NCBI RefSeq assembly: GCF_000803215.1
Contig: NZ_JSXC01000002.1
Span: 62,001-126,000 of the forward strand
DNA: 64,000 bases
Direction of reading: 5' to 3'
Source of the DNA: Pectobacterium fontis
Lineage (GTDB): Bacteria; Pseudomonadota; Gammaproteobacteria; Enterobacterales; Enterobacteriaceae
The notes beneath the pieces were generated by a model, which had not been told where the DNA came from, ran no database searches, and worked only from the letters and a program-made list of their open reading frames with translations. Below are positions 36,927 through 47,610 of this stretch, one piece after another; the stretch's first letter is position 1; every line of letters begins with the position of its first letter. Position numbers and translations under genes: made by a program.

Positions 36927-37958
36927 AATGCTCTCCTGATAAATGTTAAACTCTTTCAGTCAATTGTTCGCCGGATAGAACAGTATAGGTAAACGCGTAG
37001 GGAGCGTTTTCAGTACCGGGTTATTCTGTCCTGCCGATTTCACCGCAATTGACTCAAAGAGCTTGCCAGCCACCGTTGTGGCGCGAACGCTACTTTTTAA
37101 AATACTGTAACTGGCACTACCGCGAATTTTTGAAATATTGTTTTGAAAAACCATCAAAATTAAGAGTATTTGCACATTCACGGTGGTATGGAATGAGCAT
37201 ACCTATTTATGGGTGCTTTTTTTGTGATCGATGTCGATTTTTCTTTAAGCTGACACCATTCAGCATGATGTTGTTGATAATAATTCTTATTATTGAGGTA
37301 AGGGGCAGCGCTATTTCTACCTAAAATGGGGAGGGGGCGGCGTTACTTCAGAGACTTGTCGTAGCCATTCCTGAAGCTATCCAGATAGCTGCATCAATTG
37401 TGGTAGTCGCATAAAACGTTATCGTATAAACATTGCTTATATCTTAATCGGATTAGTCATTTTACACACCGACTGGAACAGAGAAATAATAGAACGGTTG
37501 TTGGGATAAAATGCGTGATGTAATTGTTAAAATCATAACATAGCGCTCACATAATGAGCTGCTGGATAAGTCTTTATCATCATTTTTGTGCTGTGAAAAT
37601 GATGATACCTACTACGATGTTTTTTTGTTCAAAAAAATATAAATTTCTGACGATTTAATAAATATATACAAATGGAAGTAAAAATCATTTTTTATCATAT
37701 GGTTAGTTGTGGTTTTGTTCTGTCGTAGTAAAATATTGTCCCCACGCTAGTAAAGAAAATTAAACAACATTAATGTAAAGATATTGGCGAATGTGCCCGC
37801 TTTTGATAGCTTCGAGCATCGACTCACTATCCATTATTCATCCATAAATTAATTTTATGATTTATTTGGATAATGGGCGATCTTTTCTGCTCTATGTGAC
37901 GGTTATGTTTATGCATAGAGTCCGGTATGGCGTTGTATCAGACAGGGGCGTTTATAAA
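36927..37958. other. Long adhE-oppA intergenic region (about 1 kb)
   Basis: No gene has good support. It carries the adhE promoter region at its left and that of the opp operon at its right. An 11-bp perfect hairpin ATCATCATTTT/AAAATGATGAT with a 9-base loop is at 37576-37606. The right half is very AT-rich. A 91-codon frame at 37049 lacks a ribosome site and looks random. E. coli has ychE (MarC family) in this place; I see no trace of it by eye. Confidence 0.5.
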
Positions 37959-39596
37959 GTGACAATTCTCAAAACAAAACGATGCTTCGTTACCAGTATG
38001 ATTGCCGCAGCAGTGATGGCGTCATGCGTGAATGTACAGGCTGCGAATGTACCTGCCGGTGTGGAACTGGCAAAAGAACAGGTTCTGGTAAGAAACAATG
38101 GCGCTGAGGTGTCATCACTGGATCCGCATAAAATAGAAGGTGTACCGGAATCGAATGTCGCGCGTGATTTATATGAGGGGTTGGTGATTTCCGATCCCGA
38201 TGGGCACCCGATTCCCGGTGTGGCCGAGCGTTGGGAAAGTAGCGATTTTAAAGTCTGGACGTTCCATTTACGTAAAGACGCCAAGTGGTCCAATGGCGAA
38301 CCGGTTACCGCGCAAGATTTCGTTTATAGCTGGCAGCGTTTGGCCGATCCAAAAACCGTTTCTCCTTACGCCAGCTATTTGCAATACGGCCATTTACTGA
38401 ATATTGATGACATTATCGCCAGCAAGAAATCACCTGATACTCTGGGGGTAAAAGCGCTCGACGACCATACGCTGGAAGTTACCTTAAGCGAACCGATCCC
38501 GTACTTTTATAAATTACTGAATCACTCATCGTTGTCTCCGGTAAATAAAACGGTGGTGGAGAAATTTGGTGATAAATGGACTCAGCCGGAAAACTGGGTA
38601 GGGAATGGTGCCTATCGTCTTAAATCCTGGGTCGTGAATGAGCGACTGGTGCTGGAGCGTAATCCCCAGTATTGGGATAACGCCAAGACCGTGATTAATC
38701 AGGTCACCTATCTGCCAGTCGCTTCTGAAGTGACGGATGTGAACCGTTACCGTGCAGGGGAAATTGATGTCACCAATAACAAATTACCCATCGAGCTATT
38801 TCAGAAGCTGAAAAAAGAAATCCCGCAGGAAGTTAAAATAAATCCTTATCTCTGTACCTATTATTACGAAATCAACAACCAAAAACCGCCATTTAACGAT
38901 GTACGAGTGCGTACGGCGCTGCGTATGGGGCTTGATCAGGACATACTAACCAATAAAGTGAAAAATCAGGGCGATATTCCTGCCTATGGCTATGTTCCTC
39001 CGTTTACGGACGGTCTGAAAGCGCAGACACCGGAGTGGTTTACCTGGCCACAGGCGAAACGTAATGAAGAAGCGAAAAAACTGCTGGCGGAAGCCGGCTA
39101 TACCGCCGCGAAACCACTCACGTTTAGTTTGCTCTATAACTCGTCCGATCTGCATAAAAAGCTGGCGATTGCGGCGGCATCGATCTGGAAACAGAATCTG
39201 GGCGTCGATGTGAAGCTGGAGAATCAGGAATGGAAAACCTATCTCAGTACGCGTCATCAAGGTAACTACGACGTTGCGCGTGCCGGATGGTGTGCGGATT
39301 ATAACGAACCCACGTCGTTCCTGAATAGCATGCTGTCAGACAGCAGTAACAACACATCGCATTATAAGAGTACTGAGTTTGACAAACTGATGGTTCAGGC
39401 CGTTCAGGCGAAAACGGACGATGAGCGCGCAGAGATTTACCAACAGGCAGAATCTCAATTGGATAAAGATGCGGCTATCGTACCGGTTTATTACTACGCG
39501 AATACCCGACTGGTGAAACCTTATGTTGGCGGAATTACCGGCAAAGATCCGTTGGATAATCTGCGGGTGAAGGATCTCTACATCATTAAGCATTAA
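37959..39596 (+). CDS. oppA: OppA paralogue 1, periplasmic oligopeptide-binding protein
   Basis: Substrate-binding protein of the Opp ABC importer. The frame is open from 37857, but GTG 37959, ten bases after AGGGG, gives 545 residues, exactly the length of the second OppA, and a normal signal peptide (TILKTKRCFVTSMIAAAVMA, cleaved near VQA-ANV). It is highly similar to its neighbour and to Salmonella OppA (LVRNNGAEVSSLDPHKIEG, GWCADYNEPTSFLNSMLSD). It differs at ligand-side segments: NHSSLSPV instead of VYAAMSPV, and VTNNKLPIEL instead of MTYNYLPIEL. First gene of the oppA-oppA-BCDF cluster. Confidence 0.93.
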   Translation: MTILKTKRCFVTSMIAAAVMASCVNVQAANVPAGVELAKEQVLVRNNGAEVSSLDPHKIEGVPESNVARDLYEGLVISDPDGHPIPGVAERWESSDFKVWTFHLRKDAKWSNGEPVTAQDFVYSWQRLADPKTVSPYASYLQYGHLLNIDDIIASKKSPDTLGVKALDDHTLEVTLSEPIPYFYKLLNHSSLSPVNKTVVEKFGDKWTQPENWVGNGAYRLKSWVVNERLVLERNPQYWDNAKTVINQVTYLPVASEVTDVNRYRAGEIDVTNNKLPIELFQKLKKEIPQEVKINPYLCTYYYEINNQKPPFNDVRVRTALRMGLDQDILTNKVKNQGDIPAYGYVPPFTDGLKAQTPEWFTWPQAKRNEEAKKLLAEAGYTAAKPLTFSLLYNSSDLHKKLAIAAASIWKQNLGVDVKLENQEWKTYLSTRHQGNYDVARAGWCADYNEPTSFLNSMLSDSSNNTSHYKSTEFDKLMVQAVQAKTDDERAEIYQQAESQLDKDAAIVPVYYYANTRLVKPYVGGITGKDPLDNLRVKDLYIIKH

Positions 39597-39792
39597 TCCG
39601 TCGCGATGCTGTTTACGGTTTGATGCAAATGAAATGAGCGAGCAGCGATTAATTTGGTGTTTAATCTCTGGTTACCCATTCCCACACTGTGGGAATGGGG
39701 CGTGAGCCGAATCGATTAATCGTTTTCTCATCGGACTCTCATTAGGAATCGTGCTGGGATAACTAACGCGACAACATGACAGGAGAAAAATA

Positions 39793-41430
39793 ATGACACA
39801 CATCACAACGAAAAAAAGAGTAGCGGCCGCTATTATTGCGGCATTGAGTAGCACGATGGCTGTTTCTGCCTTTGCCGCGACCGTTCCCGCAGGCACTCAG
39901 TTAGCAGAAAAACAGGAATTGGTTCGTAACAATGGCGCAGAGGTTTCTTCCCTCGATCCGCATAAAATCGAAGGTGTACCCGAATCCAATGTGTCGCGCG
40001 ATCTGCTGGAAGGGCTGGTTATTTCTGACGTTAATGGTAAAACCGTTCCCGGCGTAGCCGAAAGCTGGGATAACAAAGAGTTTAAAGTGTGGACGTTCCA
40101 CCTGCGTAAAGATGCCAAATGGTCAGATGGCACGCCGGTTACCGCACAAGATTTCGTTTATAGCTGGCAGCGTCTGGCCGATCCGAAAACCGCATCGCCT
40201 TATGCCAGCTATCTGCAATATGGCCATTTGTTGAATATTGATGACATCATCGCTGGCAAAAAATCTCCTGATACCTTGGGTGTGAAAGCGCTGGACGATC
40301 ATACTTTTGAAGTGACACTCTCTGAAGCGGTGCCGTATTTCTATAAACTGCCCGTTTATGCCGCGATGTCTCCCGTTAATAAAACCGCTGTCGAGAAATT
40401 CGGCGATAAATGGACGCAGCCACAAAACTGGGTCGGTAATGGCGCATACAAACTTAAAGATTGGGTGGTGAACGAAAAACTGGTATTGGAGCGCAACCCG
40501 CAATATTGGGACAACGCCCATACGGTGATCAATCAAGTCACTTACCTGCCTATCGCATCTGAAGTGACAGACGTGAACCGCTATCGTAGCGGTGAAATCG
40601 ATATGACCTACAACTACCTTCCCATTGAGCTCTTCCAGAAGTTGAAGAAAGAGATCCCGAATGAGGTGAAAGTTGAACCTTATTTGTGTACCTACTATTA
40701 CGAAATGAATAACCAGAAGCCGCCGTTTAACGATGTCCGGGTACGTCAAGCGCTGCGTATGGGACTCAGTCAGGATATTCTGACCAACAAAGTGAAAAAT
40801 CAGGGCGATATTCCAGCCTATGGTTTTGTCCCACCTTATATTGACGGCTTCAAGGCTCAGACGCCAGAGTGGTTCACCTGGTCTCAGGCGAAGCGTAATG
40901 AAGAAGCGAAGAAACTGCTGGCGGAAGCTGGCTACACGGCGCAAAAACCGCTGACGCTAACCCTGCTCTATAACACCTCCGATCTGCATAAAAAAATGGC
41001 TATCGCCGCTGCCTCAATCTGGAAACAGAATATCGGTGTGGACGTTAAGCTGGAAAATCAGGAGTGGAAAACCTTCCTCAATACGCGTCATCAGGGGACT
41101 TATGATATCGCGCGCGGCGGATGGTGTGCGGACTATAACGAACCTTCAACCTTCCTGAATAGTATGCTGTCAGACAGCAGCAGTAACACCTCGCATTATA
41201 AGAGCAAAGAATTTGATGCGCTGGTGGCGAAGTCCTTACAGGTGAAAACCGATGAGGAACGTGCCGATATTTATCAGCAGGCTGAAGCCTTGCTGAATAA
41301 AGACGCGGTAATTGCCCCGGTTTATTACTATGCGAATACCCGATTGGTGAAACCTTATGTTGGCGGATTAACAGGCAAAGATCCCCAGGATAATGTTTAC
41401 GTGAAAGATCTTTATATCATCAAGCACTAA
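39793..41430 (+). CDS. oppA: OppA paralogue 2, periplasmic oligopeptide-binding protein
   Basis: A 545-residue binding protein with signal peptide THITTKKRVAAAIIAALS cleaved after SAFA (mature ATVPAGTQ). Segments MTYNYLPIELF and PVYAAMSPV are closer to the classical enterobacterial OppA than in paralogue 1, so this is likely the ancestral copy. The leader GACAACATGACAGGAGAAAA is C/A-rich before the ATG, as in known GcvB small-RNA targets; this is a weak inference. It lies 196 bases after paralogue 1 and 53 bases before oppB. Confidence 0.95.
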   Translation: MTHITTKKRVAAAIIAALSSTMAVSAFAATVPAGTQLAEKQELVRNNGAEVSSLDPHKIEGVPESNVSRDLLEGLVISDVNGKTVPGVAESWDNKEFKVWTFHLRKDAKWSDGTPVTAQDFVYSWQRLADPKTASPYASYLQYGHLLNIDDIIAGKKSPDTLGVKALDDHTFEVTLSEAVPYFYKLPVYAAMSPVNKTAVEKFGDKWTQPQNWVGNGAYKLKDWVVNEKLVLERNPQYWDNAHTVINQVTYLPIASEVTDVNRYRSGEIDMTYNYLPIELFQKLKKEIPNEVKVEPYLCTYYYEMNNQKPPFNDVRVRQALRMGLSQDILTNKVKNQGDIPAYGFVPPYIDGFKAQTPEWFTWSQAKRNEEAKKLLAEAGYTAQKPLTLTLLYNTSDLHKKMAIAAASIWKQNIGVDVKLENQEWKTFLNTRHQGTYDIARGGWCADYNEPSTFLNSMLSDSSSNTSHYKSKEFDALVAKSLQVKTDEERADIYQQAEALLNKDAVIAPVYYYANTRLVKPYVGGLTGKDPQDNVYVKDLYIIKH

Positions 41431-41483
41431 TAATAATGGCTGGCGCACGCATCTGTGCTGCCAGCCTTTTATAGGTACGAGCA

Positions 41484-42404
41484 ATGTTAAAATTTATTCT
41501 TCGCCGCTGTTTAGAGGCGATCCCAACACTCTTTATTCTGATCACCATCTCGTTCTTTATGATGCGATTGGCACCCGGTAGCCCATTTACCGGTGAACGT
41601 AATTTGCCGCCCGAGGTCATGGCGAATATTGAGGCCAAATATCATCTGAACGATCCCATCATGACGCAGTACGGTAACTATTTACTGCAATTGGTACAGG
41701 GCGATTTCGGCCCTTCTTTTAAATACAAAGACTATTCCGTGAACGATCTGGTCGCGACGTCGTTCCCCGTTTCGGCAAAATTGGGGGCGGCGGCATTCAT
41801 TCTGGCGATTGTTTTTGGTGTGAGTGCCGGTGTCATCGCCGCACTGAATCAGAATACCAAATGGGATTATACCGTGATGGGTTTTGCCATGACGGGGGTG
41901 GTCATTCCCAGCTTTGTTGTTGCGCCGTTATTGGTATTGATTTTTGCCATTACGCTGCGTTGGTTGCCCGGCGGTGGCTGGAACGGTGGGGCACCCAAAT
42001 ACATGATTTTACCGATGGTGGCGCTGTCCTTGTCTTACATCGCCAGTATCGCGCGTATCACCCGTGGATCGATGATTGAGGTGTTGCACTCTAACTTTAT
42101 CCGCACTGCGCGTGCTAAAGGGTTGCCGATGCGCCGCATTGTGCTGCGCCATGCGTTAAAGCCCGCGTTGCTGCCGGTGCTCTCCTACATGGGGCCGGCA
42201 TTTGTCGGGATCATTACCGGTTCGATGGTGATAGAAACCATCTTTGGCTTACCGGGAATCGGACAACTGTTCGTGAACGGTGCGTTGAACCGCGACTATT
42301 CACTGGTACTGAGCCTGACGATTTTGGTCGGTGGCTTAACCATTTTATTTAATGCGATCATTGACGTGCTCTACGCTGTTATCGATCCGAAAATTCGCTA
42401 TTAA
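41484..42404 (+). CDS. oppB: OppB, oligopeptide permease
   Basis: Inner-membrane permease of the Opp importer. The 306 residues have six hydrophobic segments, and the coupling loop with the EAA-type motif is in RTARAKGLPMRRIVLRHAL (about 207-225). N-terminal LKFILRRCLEAIPTLFIL is typical of OppB/DppB. It is followed by oppC after 11 bases. Confidence 0.96.
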   Translation: MLKFILRRCLEAIPTLFILITISFFMMRLAPGSPFTGERNLPPEVMANIEAKYHLNDPIMTQYGNYLLQLVQGDFGPSFKYKDYSVNDLVATSFPVSAKLGAAAFILAIVFGVSAGVIAALNQNTKWDYTVMGFAMTGVVIPSFVVAPLLVLIFAITLRWLPGGGWNGGAPKYMILPMVALSLSYIASIARITRGSMIEVLHSNFIRTARAKGLPMRRIVLRHALKPALLPVLSYMGPAFVGIITGSMVIETIFGLPGIGQLFVNGALNRDYSLVLSLTILVGGLTILFNAIIDVLYAVIDPKIRY

Positions 42405-42415
42405 TTGGGGGCGCT

Positions 42416-43324
42416 ATGTTTTGGAATCGAAAAAACGTTGAAGCGTTAGAAAACTTCACCGAACAGACAGAGATTGAAGGTCGCAGCCTGTGGCAGGATG
42501 CGCGCCTGCGCTTTATCCATAACCGGGCCGCGCTGGCCAGCCTGTTTGTGCTGGCGTTGATTACCGTGTTTGTGATTTTTGCCCCGATGCTATCCGCATT
42601 TAACTACGCCGATACCGACTGGGGAATGATGTCTGCTGCGCCAGATATGGCGTCTGGACACTATTTTGGTACGGACTCGTCTGGCCGTGACTTATTGGTA
42701 CGTGTTGCTATTGGTGGGCGTGTCTCGCTGATGGTCGGCGTGGCGGCGGCGCTGGTGGCTGTGATTGTCGGGACGCTGTATGGCGCGATGTCCGGCTATC
42801 TGGGCGGCAAAGTGGATTCAGTGATGATGCGCCTGCTGGAAATCCTCAACTCATTCCCGTTCATGTTCTTCGTGATCCTGCTGGTAACGTTCTTCGGGCA
42901 GAACATGCTGTTGATCTTCGTAGCGATCGGCATGGTGTCCTGGTTGGATATGGCCCGTATTGTGCGCGGTCAGACGTTGAGCCTGAAACGCAAAGAGTTC
43001 ATTGAAGCGGCGATGGTTTCCGGCGTTTCCACGCGTGGTATCGTTCTGCGCCACGTTGTGCCTAACGTGCTGGGCGTAGTGGTGGTGTATGCCTCTTTGC
43101 TGGTGCCCAGCATGATTCTGTTTGAATCTTTTCTGAGCTTCCTGGGGTTGGGAACACAGGAGCCGTTAAGCAGTTGGGGCGCGCTGCTGAATGATGGGGC
43201 GAACTCCATGGAAGTGTCGCCATGGTTACTGTTCTATCCGGCGGCATTTCTGGTTGTTACGCTGTTCTGTTTTAACTTTATCGGCGATGGCCTGCGTGAT
43301 GCCCTCGACCCGAAAGATCGCTGA
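42416..43324 (+). CDS. oppC: OppC, oligopeptide permease
   Basis: Second permease of the Opp importer, 302 residues. It has the cytoplasmic N-terminal extension of OppC proteins (ENFTEQTEIEGRSLWQDA), six membrane segments and the EAA-type loop EAAMVSGVSTRGIVLRHVV. The motif HYFGTDSSGRDLLVRV is conserved in the DppC/OppC group. It is followed by oppD after 11 bases. Confidence 0.96.
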   Translation: MFWNRKNVEALENFTEQTEIEGRSLWQDARLRFIHNRAALASLFVLALITVFVIFAPMLSAFNYADTDWGMMSAAPDMASGHYFGTDSSGRDLLVRVAIGGRVSLMVGVAAALVAVIVGTLYGAMSGYLGGKVDSVMMRLLEILNSFPFMFFVILLVTFFGQNMLLIFVAIGMVSWLDMARIVRGQTLSLKRKEFIEAAMVSGVSTRGIVLRHVVPNVLGVVVVYASLLVPSMILFESFLSFLGLGTQEPLSSWGALLNDGANSMEVSPWLLFYPAAFLVVTLFCFNFIGDGLRDALDPKDR

Positions 43325-43335
43325 GGAGCATCAAC

Positions 43336-44331
43336 ATGAGCAAGATTGAATTGACGGGCGCACAAGAGGCGCTGCTGCATGTTCAGGATCTACGGGTAAC
43401 GTTCAACACGCAGGATGGTGATGTAACGGCGGTTAACGACCTGAATTTCACACTCAACGCTGGTGAAACGCTGGGAATTGTCGGTGAATCCGGCTCCGGT
43501 AAATCACAGACTGCGTTTGCGTTGATGGGGCTATTGGCTCGCAATGGTCGTATTGGCGGCTCGGCTCGTTTTCGTGGCAAAGAGATCCTCAATTTACCGG
43601 AAAAGCAGTTGAATAAGCTGCGTGCTGAAGAAATTAGCATGATTTTCCAGGATCCAATGACCTCGCTGAACCCTTACATGCGCGTTGGTGAACAACTGAT
43701 GGAAGTACTGATGCTGCACAAACGCCTGAGTAAAAGCGAAGCGTTTGAGGAGTCAGTCAAAATGCTGGATGCGGTCAAAATGCCGGAAGCACGTAAGCGT
43801 ATGAAGATGTATCCGCATGAGTTTTCCGGTGGAATGCGTCAGCGCGTGATGATCGCGATGGCGCTGCTGTGTCGGCCAAAGCTGCTGATTGCCGATGAAC
43901 CCACCACGGCATTGGATGTCACGGTTCAGGCGCAGATTATGACGCTGCTGAACGAACTGAAGCGCGAGTTTAATACCGCCATCATTATGATCACCCATGA
44001 TCTGGGAGTGGTTGCGGGTATTTGTGACAAAGTGCTGGTGATGTATGCCGGGCGCACGATGGAATATGGCGCAGCACGCGATGTCTTTTATCATCCGAGC
44101 CACCCGTATTCTGTTGGGCTGCTCAATGCCGTGCCACGTTTGGATGCAGAAGATGACGTGCTGGCAACCATTCCGGGTAACCCGCCTAACTTATTACGTT
44201 TGCCGAAAGGGTGCCCGTTCCAACCACGTTGTCCGTATTCAACGGATGTCTGCCACAGCGCGCCTGCGCTGGAATCTTTTGGTGATGGCCGCTTGCGCGC
44301 CTGCTTTAGAGTGATTGAGGAGGTGGTATGA
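43336..44331 (+). CDS. oppD: OppD, oligopeptide ABC ATPase
   Basis: One of the two nucleotide-binding subunits of Opp; 331 residues. Walker A GESGSGKSQT, signature HEFSGGMRQRVMIAMAL, Walker B LLIADEPTTALD. The C-terminal oligopeptide/dipeptide domain has the cysteine motif GCPFQPRCPYSTDVC that binds an Fe-S cluster in related proteins. It overlaps oppF by 4 bases (ATGA). Confidence 0.96.
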   Translation: MSKIELTGAQEALLHVQDLRVTFNTQDGDVTAVNDLNFTLNAGETLGIVGESGSGKSQTAFALMGLLARNGRIGGSARFRGKEILNLPEKQLNKLRAEEISMIFQDPMTSLNPYMRVGEQLMEVLMLHKRLSKSEAFEESVKMLDAVKMPEARKRMKMYPHEFSGGMRQRVMIAMALLCRPKLLIADEPTTALDVTVQAQIMTLLNELKREFNTAIIMITHDLGVVAGICDKVLVMYAGRTMEYGAARDVFYHPSHPYSVGLLNAVPRLDAEDDVLATIPGNPPNLLRLPKGCPFQPRCPYSTDVCHSAPALESFGDGRLRACFRVIEEVV

Positions 44332-45362
44332 ACAACGCGGATGAGAAAAAGGTGTTGTTAGAAGTGGATGATCTGAAAGTCCATTTTGATGTCAGAGACG
44401 ATAAGCAGTGGTTCTGGCAACCGCCTAAAAAACTGAAAGCGGTCGATGGCGTCACGCTGCGCTTGTATGAAGGCGAAACGCTGGGCGTTGTCGGAGAATC
44501 TGGCTGTGGAAAATCTACGCTGGCGCGTGCCATTATCGGTCTGGTAAAAGCGACCGACGGGCGCGTCACCTGGCTGGGGAAAGACCTGCTGGGCATGAGC
44601 GCCGATGAGTGGCGTGCGGCGCGTAGCGACATTCAGATGATATTCCAGGATCCGCTGGCCTCGCTGAATCCGCGCATGACTATCGGTGAAATCATTGCCG
44701 AACCGTTAAAGGTTTATCACCCAGAAATGGATCGGCAAACGGTGAAAGATCGCGTGAAAGCGATGATGCTGAAAGTGGGGCTGTTGCCCAACCTGATCAA
44801 CCGCTATCCGCATGAATTTTCTGGCGGGCAGTGTCAGCGTATCGGTATCGCGCGGGCGCTGATTCTGGAGCCGAAACTGATTATCTGTGACGAACCGGTT
44901 TCCGCACTGGATGTGTCGATTCAGGCGCAGGTCGTTAACCTGTTGCGTCAGTTACAGCGTGAGATGCGCCTGTCGCTGATATTTATCGCCCACGATTTAT
45001 CGGTCGTGAAGCACATTTCCGATCGCGTGTTGGTGATGTATCTGGGCCATGCTGTCGAATTGGGCACGTACGATCAAGTCTATCAAAATCCGCAACATCC
45101 GTATACCCGTGCGCTGATGTCTGCGGTGCCGATTCCTGATCCTGATCAGGAGCGAAACAAGAAGATACACCTGCTGGAAGGGGATTTGCCGTCACCGATC
45201 AATCCGCCATCAGGCTGTGTGTTCTGCACCCGTTGTCCGGTTGTCGGCCCTGAGTGCTCGAAAACACGTCCTTTGCTGGAAGGGAGCTTTTCACACGCCG
45301 TTTCATGTCTAAAGGTGGATCCGCAGGCGTTGTTACCGGTGCAGGAAGCGCAAGTTCTGTGA
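44328..45362 (+). CDS. oppF: OppF, oligopeptide ABC ATPase
   Basis: Second nucleotide-binding subunit, 344 residues, starting in the oppD stop (translational coupling). Walker A GESGCGKST, signature HEFSGGQCQRIGIARAL, Walker B LIICDEPVSALD and C-terminal CVFCTRCPVVGPEC motif. The segment KQWFWQPPKKLKAVDGV is typical of OppF. It ends the opp operon. Confidence 0.96.
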   Translation: MNNADEKKVLLEVDDLKVHFDVRDDKQWFWQPPKKLKAVDGVTLRLYEGETLGVVGESGCGKSTLARAIIGLVKATDGRVTWLGKDLLGMSADEWRAARSDIQMIFQDPLASLNPRMTIGEIIAEPLKVYHPEMDRQTVKDRVKAMMLKVGLLPNLINRYPHEFSGGQCQRIGIARALILEPKLIICDEPVSALDVSIQAQVVNLLRQLQREMRLSLIFIAHDLSVVKHISDRVLVMYLGHAVELGTYDQVYQNPQHPYTRALMSAVPIPDPDQERNKKIHLLEGDLPSPINPPSGCVFCTRCPVVGPECSKTRPLLEGSFSHAVSCLKVDPQALLPVQEAQVL

Positions 45363-45434
45363 CCCGTTTATCGGTGACTGAAGTAAAAAAGGCGTCTCCT
45401 GCGGGAGCCATACTGTTCACGTAGTGTGAATGTA

Positions 45435-45490
45435 GGGGGAAACACGGTGATGAGGTTCCCGCAGGGATACCTCGCACCGTGGTCGCCCCC
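45435..45490. terminator. Nested hairpin after oppF
   Basis: GGGGG and CACGGTG pair in order with CACCGTG and CCCCC, with GAGGT/ACCTC near the tip, giving a long imperfect stem after the opp operon. A second small hairpin (GGCA..TCTCC/GGAGA.TGCC) lies at 45514-45538. Neither has a clean T tract, so the role as terminator is tentative. Confidence 0.45.
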
Positions 45491-45558
45491 GGTATTTCGT
45501 TCTTTAAACGATCGGCATTATCTCCTGTGGGAGATGCCTTACGTTTAAGCGAGATAAC

Positions 45559-45954
<396 letters not shown>

Positions 45955-47415
45955 CTATAGCAAGGGACTGAAAAAGTAGAACAGCCGCTCGACGATGCGT
46001 TGCCAATAGGGGCGGTTTTGCCATTGCGTGGCGTTTAACAGACGGGAACGGGCGATATAGTCTTCCTGCACGCAGGCCAGATCGCTGCCGAATCCGGCAT
46101 CGTCAATCACCAGCGTGATTTCAAAGTTCAGCCACAGGCTACGCATATCCAGATTTACCGTACCGACCAGGCTGAGTTGCCCGTCGACCAGCACGCTTTT
46201 CGTGTGTAGCAATCCGTCCTTGAATTGATAAATTTTTACGCCTGCGGCCAGCAGTTCCGTGAAGAAGGCGCGGCTGGCCCAGCCGACCAGTACGGAATCG
46301 TTCTTATGTGGAACAATAATGCTGACATCGACCCCGCGCTGAGCGGCGGTACAAATGGCATGCAGCAGATCATCGCTAGGCACAAAGTAGGGCGTCGTCA
46401 TGATCAACTGCTTACGTGCCGAATAGACGGACGTCAGCAGTGCCTGATGGATCATGTCTTCTGGATAGCCGGGGCCGGAGGCAATCACCTGAATAGTGTG
46501 GCCGCTCTCTTGTTCGAACGGCATGACGTTAACATCTGGTGGTGGCGGGAGCAGGCGTTTACCTGTTTCCATTTCCCAGTCGCAGCAGTAGATTATTCCC
46601 AGCGTGGTTGCCACCGGGCCTTCAATACGCGCCATCAGGTCAATCCATTGTCCTACGCCAGCCTCTTGTTTGAAGAAACGGGGATCGACCATGTTCATGC
46701 TACCGGTATAAGCAATTCGGCTGTCGATCAGGATAATTTTACGGTGCTGGCGCAAATCCATACGGCGCAGAAACGCACGGAACAGATTCACTTTCAAGGC
46801 TTCAACCACCTCTATTCCGGCGGTACGCATGAGTTCGGGATGATGCTGGCGGAAGAATTGCACGCTGCCTGCCGAGTCCAGCAAAATGCGGCAATGCACC
46901 CCGCGTCGCGCTGCCGCGATCAGGGAAGAGGTCACTTGCTCAACCAGACCGCCAGATTGCCAGATATAGAACACCATCTCGATGTTGCTGCGGGCCAGTT
47001 CGATATCACGCAGTAGCGCTTTAATCGTGTCATCAAACGTGGTCATCAATTGCAACTGATTGCCTTTGACGCCGCCAACACCTTGTCGGCGTTCACAAAG
47101 CTGAAATAATGCGCTGGCGACTTCGCTGTTTTCCGTGGCGAAAATACGGCGATATTCTTTCAATTCGCGTAGCCATTTTGCCGTTGATGGCCACATTTTG
47201 CTGGCGCGTTCAGCCCGGCGTTTGCCGAGGTGGAGTTCGCCAAACGAAAGATAAGCGACAATACCGACAAGTGGCAGAATATAAATGACCAGTAGCCAGG
47301 CCATTGCTGACGGTACTGCCCGACGTTTCATTAGAATACGTAAGGTCACACCTGCGATCAGCAACCAGTAGCTAAAAACCAGTAACCAACTTATTACGGT
47401 ATAAAATGTCGACAT
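45955..47415 (-). CDS. clsA: Cardiolipin synthase A
   Basis: Inner-membrane phospholipase-D-type enzyme that condenses two phosphatidylglycerols to cardiolipin. The 486 residues have two N-terminal membrane segments (about 8-28 and 38-58) and two HKD motifs, [19 protein letters not shown] and [19 protein letters not shown]. kch, which follows in E. coli, is missing upstream. Confidence 0.95.
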   Translation of the reverse strand: MSTFYTVISWLLVFSYWLLIAGVTLRILMKRRAVPSAMAWLLVIYILPLVGIVAYLSFGELHLGKRRAERASKMWPSTAKWLRELKEYRRIFATENSEVASALFQLCERRQGVGGVKGNQLQLMTTFDDTIKALLRDIELARSNIEMVFYIWQSGGLVEQVTSSLIAAARRGVHCRILLDSAGSVQFFRQHHPELMRTAGIEVVEALKVNLFRAFLRRMDLRQHRKIILIDSRIAYTGSMNMVDPRFFKQEAGVGQWIDLMARIEGPVATTLGIIYCCDWEMETGKRLLPPPPDVNVMPFEQESGHTIQVIASGPGYPEDMIHQALLTSVYSARKQLIMTTPYFVPSDDLLHAICTAAQRGVDVSIIVPHKNDSVLVGWASRAFFTELLAAGVKIYQFKDGLLHTKSVLVDGQLSLVGTVNLDMRSLWLNFEITLVIDDAGFGSDLACVQEDYIARSRLLNATQWQNRPYWQRIVERLFYFFSPLL

Positions 47416-47610
47416 AAAAGCAGCACAGTTCCCTTCTGCAAAGAATTAACAAAGTGTACGCATAGATCTATCAAAGAGGAAATGCCTTTCCTCTGAATAA
47501 AATAGCGTAGTCGAATAAGAAGAGAATGGTGGGGAGAGTGATTCACTGATTGTCGTCACGCATCAGGGGTATATAATGCCCAGCGCGAGTATAGTCATAA
47601 GAGCCGCATC

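Noticed and set aside
37049-37324. 91-codon frame in the adhE-opp gap
   Set aside because: No ribosome site, many rare residues, no resemblance to ychE or any family I know.
40123-40944. 273-codon frame antisense to the second oppA
   Set aside because: A shadow of oppA codons with no start signals.
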